A DNA stretch of 64,000 nt from Hibiscus mutabilis (lineage: Eukaryota; Streptophyta; Magnoliopsida; Malvales; Malvaceae): NCBI GenBank assembly GCA_019671005.1, contig CM033711.1, positions 58,887,049 through 58,951,048 on the forward strand, read 5' to 3'. A model generated the notes under the pieces. The model was not told the DNA's origin and did no database searches. It saw nothing but the letters and a program-made list of their open reading frames with translations. The translations under genes were made by a program, and so were the position numbers. This document shows positions 34,695 through 45,643 of the stretch, in pieces; position 1 is the first letter of the stretch; each line of letters starts with the position of its first letter.

Positions 34695-34880
34695 GCAGAA
34701 AAGTTCCCACTTGTGCTTGGTTACCACCGCCATGAAATCTGGAGTGAATCAAAAGTTTAGTTCACTCTTGAACTCAAAATCTTTCTCATGGTAGAATGAT
34801 CACGAGGCAAAGTTTTCATCATGTTTCTTGCGGATCTCCTCATTGAAAAAGATCTTGAACGGTATTGACGATGAAGCCAT
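34695..34880 (-). pseudogene. Athila-2 downstream ORF, N-terminal fragment
   Basis: Starting at the ATG at 34880 the minus strand encodes MASSSIPFKIFFNEEIRKKH, then two in-frame stops, and DFMAVVTKHKWELFC at the junction. The last phrase resembles the opening of the 'putative plant transposon protein' domain often found after pol in Athila-like elements (family recalled, not searched). The ORF is cut off at about 34695 by Tekay-B. Its role in Athila is unknown. Confidence 0.55.
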
Positions 34881-35430
34881 GGAAACAAATTGTGGGCTTG
34901 AACGATTGTGAAAAGAACATGGAAGAAAGTGAATATTTGGCTTTCTTGCTTGATAAAGAAAATAAAGAGAAAAGTGAAAGTGTTTTATTCTTGAAACGAC
35001 TAAGGTTTAAAGTAGATGAAGGGTAAACAGTTGAGTGTTTTAAGTGGAGTAATTATGGTGGTCGGTTTAAGAGGGGATAATGATGGTTCTTTACGTGTTT
35101 GGGGAAAATAAAAAGGGATGAGGTGATAAAGGTTTAAGTGATAAGATAGGTCGGCAAAGTGGAGTGATAAGGTGATGTGATTAGGTTGAAATTTAAATTT
35201 CAACATATCACTTGGGTCGCTAGGGTAATTTCTTTCTTCACATCTCTATTCACACTATGTCGAGTCTGTGCCTTGGTATTCTGCCTGGTACAGAAACCTG
35301 CACTTACTCAAAGAGAAACCTTTCAACTTAGTAAGAGAAAAACCAATACAAAATTAAAAGAAAAATAAATAAATAAAAAATACTAAAAAAGGAAAACATC
35401 TAATCTACTATTTAAAAAATCAAACAATGA
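34881..35430 (-). other. Spacer between Athila-2 integrase and downstream ORF
   Basis: No coding recognised. The minus-strand ORF 35000-35206 (68 codons) lacks similarity that I know. Composition is AT-rich with purine runs on the plus strand (for example AAAATAAATAAATAAAAAA at about 35360). Confidence 0.5.
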
Positions 35431-38400
35431 TGATGATGATCACGAAACTTCTGCCAAGAGGATAACCTTCTTGGCATTCTTTTGAGTGCCTTCCAAATAG
35501 TGTTTCAAACTTGGCCATTTACCTTAAAGATTGTTCTAGTCTTCAAATCTTTAATATCCACTACTCCGTGAACATATCGCTTCACAACTTCAAAGGGTCC
35601 CTACCATCTAGATTTCAGTCTTGAGTTAAATAATAAAGCACGTTGGCCTACCTCAAATCGCGTTTTTTTTTCTCTAGCAGCCCTCCATGCCATATCAAGC
35701 ATTTTAATTGCCTAATAGGCTTGGTGTTCCATCTCCTCTACTAAGTGGCATCTCTTCCCAAAAATAAGTCTGAATAGGGATGTCCCCAAAGGAGTTTTGA
35801 AAGCAGTCCTGTAAGCCCACAATGAGTCATCTAGTCTCAAGAACCAATCATTCCTTGTTGAATTTACAATCATTTCCTGTAATACCCGTACCCTGGCCTA
35901 GAAGATACTACTACAACTAGGAGTGGACAAACTAACTTGTCTAACAAGTTAGTATACGAATAAGGTGAGGTCTTAAGAATGAACCTTTAAACCTTATGAT
36001 TTTGAATTTAAATTAGGGTTTCACAAGATATAACAATCATATCATTCGAATTAAGCATTGAAAGCATGAAAATAAACTAAGCTTAGATTCAAATAGAATA
36101 TGAATCAATGATTATAACAAATTAAAACATGTCATTCTACTTGGAAAACAGTAGAACTAGGCATGCCCATAATGCTTAAGATTGTGCATTTTCTATTAGG
36201 ATCCCAAATTATTATTGTTAGTGATCAACTTAATATATATAATGAGCATGCAAAATTTCTATTGTATTGACACTAAGAGTGAATCTACCCTACCAAATTT
36301 AATGCTTTTCAATCCATTAAAGGGATAAGCATACCAAATCACATATATACAGCCAGCAACTATAGCATCTCATGATAAACAAGATTAATTCGTAACTACA
36401 AACCAAAACCAATCAAGATTAAACAACCATTGCCACATCAACCAATCTTATGATAAACAAGATCCTGGACAAACTTATTATATACAACCCCTTAGAGTTC
36501 AAAATAACATAAGCATAACTTAGTACTAGTGTCACCTTCTAGGAGTGTAGCTTAATAACAAAACATACATTTTATGCTTCTGGTGACCTTGCTTTGACCT
36601 CCAGAACTTGATCTGGCAATCTACTATCCTGTAGAAAAACAGGGTGAGTAGTAAGAATTGAAGCCTCGATTATAAATTCAAAGAAAGTATAATGTAACAA
36701 TTTATTTCAGATTATAAACATTCATATCAATGTAGGAAATACTCAAAATTATCCTTTGCCATGGCAATTATCGATTCATGATGTAAGTTTAACAAATAAT
36801 CAACACTATGTCACAATAGACTCAATTTAGTTTAGTCAGTCAACAGGTCTCAGAGGTACAGATTTCATTGTCAGGCAACTCCTTTGAGTTGATTAACTAT
36901 ACAGTTTATTCTTTTAACAACAATATAATACAGACAACCTTAGTTGAATCATATAATTTGCTTAATTGTTCTAAGTTTCGGTATCATTAGTCGTAGTATC
37001 AGGCAATGGTCATTTCATACCATTGAATTGGGATCTCAATTATATTGTTCAGGGGTACACTCGTACCTATCAGGGGACCGTAGTCCAAGTTCCAGGCTAA
37101 GCTCAGGACACACTATTAGCATGCCAATCCAACTAACTCAACACTAGTTAAGACTCTCTAAGGGACCTTATTAACTTGATGATCTTATTCTCAGTACACT
37201 ATGAATACTCAACATTCATGATGCCACATGAAGCATATTTCAACTAATTATAAGCATTGCCTGAATCTAGCAATTTAGCATACACCTTACCTTGGCACTT
37301 ACCTCACAAGGTCTCAAGCAAGCATAAATGAGTAAGGCAATAAAGCCTCATTGAGCATTCAAACAAATTAACTTTTATACACAAATAAATTACTTAAAAT
37401 ACAAGTTAGACTCACAGATACTCCAAGCTACTATTGGTCGTAGATTATGACTCATTTCTTTCTCTCATCTTCCTGATCACAATTCTTGTTGTCTAAATAT
37501 GACAAGGATTTACCAAGATATTAGAATAAAATCACCATCATTCGATTGTCTATTAATACATAAACAAGCTTAACCAAGTCTCTAAGACAATAATCTCTAA
37601 TGCCTCTAAATAGAACTTTAATCTCATAGATGTAACAATAACAATTTAAAGCATTGATCATATCATTGAAGTAGCCCCCCTAGTTCTTAATCAATTTGAA
37701 TCTCCCCCTATTGCACTTAGGTGCTCTTTTTATGCTAATTTAGCCATCTTTCTATCAAGTATTTACTTAAATTTTCATATACTCATTGATCCAAAACTAG
37801 CAATCATCGATTTAACACTATAGTAAACCCTAATACTTACATAGCCAATCGAACAGTAGCAAACCAGCCCCCATACTGTCTTGCTAAAAACAGAGCATAT
37901 TCCTACTAAATTAAATTGTTTACATATAATTGAAATCCATTCAAATATTCCATTGATTCTAGTATAGTGTTACCAACAAATTAACCATTTTTTTAGTATC
38001 ATTCCAAGGTTCAAACTCTCTTGTCTAATCAAATTTCCCAAGCAGTTTTTATCGAGGACAATTTCAATATATGCTATAACCAATAAGCATGCAGCCATAA
38101 TTTCGAATAGCTTCAGTTCTATACATATATACTAGTTAAATCTCTAATTTCCAACATTGATAATTTTTAAACATCTAGATAAACATATCAAATATATTCG
38201 ATATACACATCAATGCTTCAACTAACATCTTCGGTTCTTATACTAACTACAATCAACCATTCTTTCAAACATGCAAGCAATATAATCCATGAATTATCAA
38301 TCATTCTTTCAAACATGCAAACAATCTAACTCTAAATTCCTAGTTCTAAAGAGGATTACAAGAAGGACTTACTTTGTTTGATATATAATTCCCAATTCAA

Positions 38401-39360
38401 GCATCAAATTCAACCGAAATTTCTAACAAGCTAAGGACATGGTGGATTTTCTCCTCCCTCTCCCTTTTTATCTCTTATTTTAGCTAAGAGAAAAATGAAG
38501 AAGATCCATGGTATTTGTTTGTTTTCATGTGAATGTGGTAACAATCCACATGTTCAAGAACCATAAAGCCACTTCATCAATACACTTTTTACTTTAAAAT
38601 TACCATGCAAAACCAAAACTTTATAATTCAAACTATTTAGTCTATTTTTGGTTTTTACTTTCCTAATTCCAAAGGATTCAGTTCGGTCCCTCATAAACTT
38701 TTAATGATCACTTAACTAACTATTTAGTCATTTAATTTACGATCTGGGATGTTACATTTCCAAAATATTCTTGATCTTCTTGTTTGAAATCTTCGTTTGG
38801 TCACTCGTTTAGGGATGGTATGATGTGGCGATCCTCTGCTGAATTCTATACCTACACAAAGCTTTAGAAATTAGATTGCATTTAAAATGTGTACCCTTAT
38901 CATGAACAATAACTCTAAGGGCACCAAATCGAGCAAAAATATATTTCTGCAAGAACTTGGCAACGGCCTTAGTATCGTTTGCTGGCAAAGCAACATCTTC
39001 AACCCATTTTGAAATGTAGTCAACATCCACAAGGATATATAGGTTGTCAAATGATGGGGGAAAGTGACCCATAAAGTCTATTCCTCATACATCAAATAAA
39101 TCTATTGCATTATGTTCTAGAGTGGCAATTGGTGTCTACCAGAGATATTTTTTATTCGCTGGCATCGGTCGTATGCCTTGGCAAAATTATGGGCATCCTT
39201 GTATAGTGTGGGCCAAAAGAATCCTGACTACAGCATCTTGGCAGTAGTTTTCATCCCAGAAAAGCGACCTTCATACGGTGCTACATGGCATAACTGTAAT
39301 ATGTTGTGTTGTTCATCTTCTAGCATACACCATCTTATTACTTGGTCGGCGCATTGTTTA
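35431..39360 (-). pseudogene. Athila-2 integrase, split by a solo LTR
   Basis: The N-terminal and catalytic parts are at 38757-39360 (MGHFPPSFDNLYILVDVDYI, then RVIVHDKGTHFKCN and QQRIATSYHP). The rest is at 35431-35877 (STRNDWFLRLDDSLWAYRTA, FGKRCHLVEEMEHQAY). The two parts are contiguous once 35878-38756 and one copy of the 5-bp duplication are discounted. The zinc-binding part (39100-39330) is decayed. Catalytic Asp residues are present in the readable blocks, but several stops interrupt it. Confidence 0.9.
35878..38756. mobile_element. Solo LTR, 2879 bp, with perfect 5-bp target duplication
   Basis: It begins TGTAATACCCGTACCC and ends GGGATGTTACA; the two ends show the short inverted repeat TGTAA/TTACA. 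TTTCC flanks it on both sides (35873-35877 and 38757-38761). There is no gag or pol, primer site or polypurine tract inside, so it is the remnant of LTR-LTR recombination. The TGTAA...TTACA ends and the length resemble the Tekay LTRs, but I see no sequence similarity to them and no GTATCGATAC cluster. Strand is not assignable. Confidence 0.85.
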
Positions 39361-39960
39361 AACTATATTGGTTCATCCCAATAATATTGTCGAACGTCTC
39401 GCAGAAAACGTTTCTTGGCATTATATGCCAAGTCTGGTGGCATGGTATTACTTACCAAGTAATTGACTCTGTCAGCGTACCATGGCATGGTATTGACTGC
39501 AAGTAAATACTCGTCAAGGAATTCATCTCTTATAGCAGCGGTTTCAACATATTCAAGGTGATGCTCTAGGCGTGATAGATGGTTAGCTACTAAGTTCTCA
39601 CTACCCTTTTTCTCGAGATCAAATTCTTGTAGCAGAAGCGTCCATCGAATTACTCTGGGCTTGGCATACTTCTTTGCCAAGAGGCATTTCAATGCTGAAT
39701 GATCTGTATACACCACAACTTTCTAACCGACTAAATAAGATCTGAATTTATCAAATGCAAATACAACCGCGAGAAATTCTTTCTCAGTTGTGCTTCATTC
39801 AATGTTCAGTTGGCATAGCAAATGGTATGAAAAACTTTTCCACGCCACTGTCCTAGCACTACGCTGACGACATAGTCACTTGCATCGCACATGAGCTCAA
39901 ATGGCTCATTCCAATCTAATACCAAACTATATGGGCATTAATAAATTTCTCCTTAAATTC
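39361..39960 (-). pseudogene. Athila-2 RNase H domain
   Basis: MVYTDHSALKCLLAKKYAKP and RWTLLLQEFDLEKKGSENLV (39560-39716) are the C-terminal half, with the catalytic Asp in YTDH. The N-terminal half (39720-39960) is recognisable in broken frames (TTEKEFLAVVFAFDKFRSYL). The frame continues into the spacer to integrase (LEYVETAAIRDEFLDEYLLA). Confidence 0.85.
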
Positions 39961-41160
39961 TTGAAACGCTCTTAAACAAGAATCATCAAATGCAAAAGTG
40001 GCATTTTGTTTTAAAAGCAAGCATAAAGGTTTAGAAATTTTAGAACAATCTTTAATGAAACGTTAGTAAAAATCTGCATGTCCCAAAAAAACTTCTTATA
40101 CCTTTTATAGTTGTAGGAGGTGGCAATTTCTTGATTACCTTAACTTTTGCTTTACCGACCTCTAATCCTCTCTTGGTCACCTTATGCTCAAGAACAATGC
40201 CTTCCTTCACCATGAAATGGCATTTTTCTCAATTCAAGCCCAAGTTTGTCTCAATGCATCTCCTCAAAACTTGCTCCAAACTCTGAAGACATTCCTCAAA
40301 TGTTTTTCCAAACACTAAGAAATTTTCCATGAACACTTCCAAGATATGTTCAATCATGTCAAAAAAAATAGACATCGTGCAACGTTGAAACATTGCGGGG
40401 TATTACACGACCCGAATGGCATTCTTCTAATGGTAAATGTCCCATATGACACATGAATATGGTCTTCTCCTAATCTTCTAGAGCTATAGTAATCTGATTA
40501 TATCCTGAATAACCGTCTAGAACGTAATAGAATGCCTTACCTGCCAGTATGTCCAACATTTGATCAATGAAGGGCAATGGAAAATGATCTTTCTTGGTGG
40601 CATTGTTCAACTTCTTATAATTCATGCACACTCTCCATCTAGTAATAGTTCTAAACCGGATTAACTCATTATTACTATTTTGAACCACGGTCATGCCACC
40701 TTTCTTTGGCACACATTGCACAGGGCTGACCCGTGAGCTATCGGAGATGGGATAGATTATCCCGGCATCCAGCCAATTGATAATTTCTTTTTTAACATCT
40801 TTCATGCACGGGTTTAATCTTCTCTGGCCCTCAATTGTTTTGCCATGATATTTTTCAAGAATTATTTTGTGCATGCAAATGGTTGGGCTTATTCCTCTGA
40901 TATTAGCCAAGGTCAATCCCAATGCTTGCTTGTAATTGCTTAGAATTTCCAGCAATCTTTCCTCGTGATCATTAGTTAGATCAGCAGCAATGATCACTGG
41001 CAAGGTTGAGTGTTTACCTAAGTAGGCATACTTGAGATGGTCTTGCAATGCTTTTAGTTCCAACTCGAGTGGCTCCTCAATGGATGGTCTAGGTGTCACG
41101 ATCTTTCTTCCAGCCAACTCCAATGGCTCTAGTTGTCTGAAATAGCTTACCTCTTCTAAA
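39961..41160 (-). pseudogene. Athila-2 reverse transcriptase, active-site aspartates lost
   Basis: The N-terminal half is well kept in 40470-41273 (HLKYAYLGKHSTLPVIIAAD, YPISDSSRVSPVQCVPKKGG, HFPLPFIDQMLDILAG, VLDGYSGYNQITIALED). After that the frame breaks. At 40322-40330 the minus strand encodes VFMENF where Athila has VFMDDF, so both catalytic Asp positions are changed and the enzyme would be inactive. The end (39980-40300) is a fragmentary thumb region. Confidence 0.88.
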
Positions 41161-41800
41161 GTTGTTCCTCTAGTGTCCTCACTTGTCTCTTCTACATCAG
41201 CTTGGTCGCTGGCATCATCATCTAAGTCTTGGCACAACTGTGCCATGTCCACTTTAAAAATGGACTCCATCATTTCATCAGCTTGGCATTCCTCAGATTT
41301 ATCTACGCTTTAAGAGCTTAAAACACATTAAATATAACATGTTGATCATTCATGTGCATAGTTAATTCACATTTATGAACATCAATCAAAGCTCTACATG
41401 TGGCAAGGAAAGGTTTGCCTAATATAATTGGGACATTAACATCTGCCTCATAATCTAAAATGATAAAATTAGCTAGGAATATGAATTTGTCTAGCTTTAC
41501 TAACACATCCTCAATCTTACCTTTAGGATGTGCAAAGGATCAGTCTGCCAACTGAAATGTTATGGTGGTAGGCCTTGCTTCAATGCCAAGCCTTCTGAAA
41601 ACAAACATTGGCATCAAATTGATGCTGGCTCCTAAGTCACATAGTGCCTTACTTATGAAGTTGTTGCCAATGGTACATGGAATAGTAAAACTTCTCGGAT
41701 CTTTCAGCTTTGGTGGCAACCAATTGAGTATCATTGCACTGCATCCCTCAGTGAGAGCTACAGTATCGAAATCACCTACCTTTCTCTTTTTGGAAAAATG
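41161..41800 (-). pseudogene. Athila-2 protease
   Basis: The aspartic protease lies in two frames: 41540-41734 with ALCDLGASINLMPMFVFRRL (active-site Asp) and 41318-41506 with VPIILGKPFLATCRALIDVH, the conserved second half. An acidic linker (41180-41300, QLCQDLDDDASDQADVEET) leads to RT. One frameshift at about 41510-41540 divides the domain. Confidence 0.88.
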
Positions 41801-42727
41801 TCCTTCATGAATTTAACATAATTTGGCATCTTCTCGAGAGCTTCCACCAATGGTAGATTGATTTGCAATTGTTTAAGTACTTCCAAGAAGAGCTTAAATT
41901 GCTAATCATGCTTGTGTTTTTGTAGTCTTTATGGAAACGGTGGAGGTGGATAAGCATATGCTGGCTCCGCTAGTTTTGCCAAGGTTTTGCTGGCATTCGA
42001 CTAAGATCTGGTATTAGGCTACTATCTGGCATCAGCAGCGGTTTGGCATCGCTTATGCCAGCTTCTTTCTTCTCTGCTTCTTTTGGTTCATCTGCTGGTC
42101 CTTTCTTTTCCTCATGGAAACTATTTGGCTGCTTATCAGGTGTCTCAGCCTCACATTGTTTGCCACTCCAAATAGTTAAAACTTTGCATTGTTCATTGCG
42201 GTTTTGCCTGGCATCCTCTATATCACTTTGCAAAGCTCCCTTGGGACTATTGTTGAGTTCATTGGCAATCTGTTCAATATTTACCTCCAAGTTTCGCATA
42301 GATGCTGCCAAACTCTGGAAAGTTGCATCATTCCTCTCTATGTATTCTGCCAAAGTCCCTTGGTTATTCCTTTGTCCTGCATAAAAATTATTTTATGCCC
42401 TCTGTGGCAAGGCATTGTTTTCTTACCTATGGATATTGTTGTTCTGACGCTGACATTGTATTGGTTACCTCCTTGATTTCCTCAAACTAAATTTGGGCGT
42501 TGTCTCAACCATGCATTGTAAGTATTGGAATTCGAATTATAATTACGATTAAAATTACCAACAAAATTTACTGATTCAGGGTTGGCAGAGCAATGTTCCT
42601 TGTGGTGATCCTCTCCACATATTGTACAGAATGGGTCTATTGCCTTAACTTCTTGGGCCTCATTACTTATTTGCAAAGTTCTCACCGTGCTAGTAAGATT
42701 AGAAATCTCAACGTGGATGAATGTAAG
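41801..42727 (-). pseudogene. Athila-2 gag, C-terminal part
   Basis: Blocks on the minus strand are a zinc-knuckle region (42482-42685: PFCTICGEDHHKEHC) and a helical block (41970-42353: MAEYIERNDATFQSLAASMR, NLEVNIEQIANELN) followed by an acidic and Lys-rich tail. The capsid core and gag start are absent because the Tekay-C LTR begins at 42728. A decayed link to the protease lies at 41800-41960. Confidence 0.82.
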
Positions 42728-45633
42728 TGTAACACCCCTTCTCGGCCTGATAGGGAACCAGGTCGAAAAGTGTTACCGAAAACTTATACAGAGGTCAGAA
42801 GCTTAATCGGGGTTTGAAATCTTATTCGAGACGTCTTATTAAACTCTTTTACGACTTATCGAACTAACTTATTTACAACTTACTCAATTTGGGGTTAATT
42901 TCAAACTTTTTTGAATTTAGGGACTAAATTGTAAATTTTACAAATTAAGGGTCTTTATCAGAATTTCTTTCCACTAATCTTCACTTGAACTCATCCATTA
43001 TTAGACTCTGAAAGTTCGTTATTAATGGAGATCATTTACCTATCCAATTAGACCATACAATATTTAGCGACCATTTTGTAAATTATTCAAAATTGTGTTC
43101 AAAGCCTTTTAACAGAATTAACTACCTCAATATCGATACACCTTGGGTCCGTATCAATACGGATATGCACAGATTCAATTTAGCCTTTGAGTGATTAAGG
43201 CCCTGTATCGGTACCACTAAGACCGTATTGATACAGGTTGACTCAATTGACCTTTCTTAACAGACCTTGTTTCGATATAGCTAAGCCCGTATCAATACAG
43301 GTTATCCGGCGTTGACCCGTTTCGATAGATCCTAAGGCCGTATTGATACAATTTATATTTTAGATCTCACTGCCAAGATCTGTATCGATACACCCCTTAG
43401 TGTACCGATACGCCTTATTTTACCAAGTCCAAATATGTAAGGCCGTATCGATACGACTATCCTATAATGACAAATTTTATCTAGTTTTTATTCAAATTAA
43501 CAAATCGAATGATGTCCAAGCTTTACCAAATTTTACCAGTAGTATTTAAACACTAAAACCTACTAGCATGTCAATTTTCAGGTCCATTTGAATTTGTTTA
43601 CTATGTTTTTACCTTTTAGTGCCTTTAAGCCCAATTTAACTAGTTTCTTTAATTTACAACCACCCCATCTTCCATTTTTTGTACTTAAACACTTTAGGGC
43701 CATTATATACATATCAAAATAGACAAATGTAACACGTCTAAGCACTATGCCACCTTACTAGGAGTTCAAACAAAACGTAAGCATACATGTAATTGATGGG
43801 AGTGACTTGCAACTTCAACAACACGATCAAGGCTCGGATTGCTTCAAGGTCCTGAAATGCATGAGACACACACATGTTAAGCTTACATAGCCTAGGGAGG
43901 TAGTTATAACAAAAGCAACCAAGTCTTGTAATGGCATGTGTAACATGTGAGCACGCTTGAATGACGTATACATAATATTAACATATACAATTCATGCTTA
44001 ATATCATCATATAGTAATTCCATATGTCAAATGCAAAACACATATCCTTCATTTTTCCGTTGGACATAGAAACCAATGGATACACGGATTCCCCTATACA
44101 CCAAAATATTTCAAAAGTATGCCTTAGCTTTGAGCCGTAGCTCGGAATCCTTTACACAATCCAACCTTTTCTCCCTACATATAGGTCATAGCCCCAAACC
44201 GTAGTCCAATACCTTACTTAATAAGCTCAAATAACCCTATGGCATGCTAATTGTATCTAATGTCCACAAGTGTCCAAGGTTACATATTTCATCATAAGAC
44301 TTACCTCTATGCCCTTAGGCCATATTGATTGCAAATTGAGCCTTGGCTCCAAATATCATATCATAACATGTTCATATCAAATTCCACAAATAACATATTC
44401 AAATATCATACATAAGTTTACATATAACTTATTCAAATATGAAGGACTTACCAACTTACCATAGGATCGACATACATTTGCTCTACTTGAGCCCTTACCA
44501 AGATGCAAGATTTTAAGCACAAAACAAATGCAATTGGGATGGCACCTAGCCAATCCCATGGCACAACTAGACTCACCTAGTGCTCGGAGACTTCATGGTT
44601 CACATATAGCGATCCCCTTGCCGTTGGAAGAGTTCGGAATAGCCGATGGTGAAGATGACTTGCCTTCTACCACTTGAGCTAGTTCAAAATTAGAGGATTT
44701 CATTAGAATCGAAACTAATGATTTTTGAACGTTTTTCAAGCTTACCAAAGCTTGTAGACAATATCAAAATAAGGAAATTGGCTTCCTAACACATGGGCTT
44801 AACTTGAACATTCAAGGCTTAAATCTTGAAATTAAACTCTAAGGATTGTTGGAATCATCAAATTGATATAGGGTTTTACTTACCCAATTGTAAGCTTTCA
44901 ATTGATGTATCGAAATCAAACAAAGGCCAAGGATTAGATCGAGGTGCTTGCTTGAGCTTAGAGAGGAAGATGACAATAGATGTGTGTGCTTGGCTTCTTA
45001 ATGACAAAGGTGAGATTGGGTTTCGGGAGATTCAAAAGAAATGAAGAAAGCTTTTTCCTTATTCTTTTTAAGGGGACTAAGGCCCTAGTCATTCTTCACC
45101 TTATCCTTAACCAATGGGAAGCTTTCCCTTATCAAAGGGTTTACTTAACCCAATAATTAATACATTTTCTCAATCCTTTCCTACTTTTGACAATTGATGA
45201 CCAATTGTCACCCTTTTTAGATCATTTTCATGTGGAGGGGTGGCAAGCAAGTACGTGAGTCATCCCTACTTCAAATCTTTTCAATTTGGCCACTAAATCA
45301 ATTTGGACAGGATCCATATCGATATACCTTATGGTTGTATCGATATGGCTAGACTAAATTGGGTAAGTTAGTTAAAAATAATTTGGTCGTACCAATATAG
45401 GTCCTACCGTGATCGATATGCATTACCCAGTTCAGCATTTCTAACATTTTCTATAAAACCCTAACTTTCATTCCTTACAAAAAGGTCTAACAGCTTCAAT
45501 TAAGCTCAAATTAACTTTCATTACCTCAAAATTGGGCACAAGATTTGATAATTACATCATTTAAGTATAATCGGTACAAAATTTCTGATCACTAGAGCCT
45601 AGTTCTGACTGGGCCAGTTTTCAGGGTGTGACA
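42728..45633 (-). repeat. Tekay-C LTR 1 (2906 bp)
   Basis: Edges are TGTAACACCCC at 42728 and GTGTGACA at 45633, the latter next to the tract ACTCTCCCCCTT. A motif cluster lies at 43130-43454, with starts 43130/43151, 43205/43225, 43269/43289, 43319/43340 and 43382/43402 (20 or 21 bases apart). A weaker set lies at 45318-45420. From about 43.94 kb on it is almost identical to LTR 2. Confidence 0.9.
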
Positions 45634-45643
45634 ACTCTCCCCC

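Larger units (their letters stand above)
34695..42727 (-). mobile_element. Athila-type element (Athila-2), truncated at both ends
   Basis: Gag, protease, RT, RNase H, integrase and part of a downstream ORF lie in order from 42727 to 34695. Both LTRs are missing: the gag side is cut by the Tekay-C LTR at 42728 and the 3' side by the Tekay-B LTR. A 2879-bp solo LTR splits the integrase. Protein spellings (DLGASINLMP, ILGKPFLAT, YPISDSSRVSPVQ) place it in Athila, as a subfamily different from Athila-1. Confidence 0.9.

Noticed and set aside
34866..34880. Host gene start (MASSSIPF...)
   Set aside because: Located in Athila order just after integrase, with in-frame stops and a phrase typical of the Athila downstream ORF.
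36944..37147. 67-codon ORF in the 2.9-kb solo LTR
   Set aside because: Isolated, no domain, inside a non-coding LTR.
44826..45044. ORF repeated at 52527-52787
   Set aside because: Its conservation is explained by the duplicated LTR (7701-base offset); the protein resembles nothing known.
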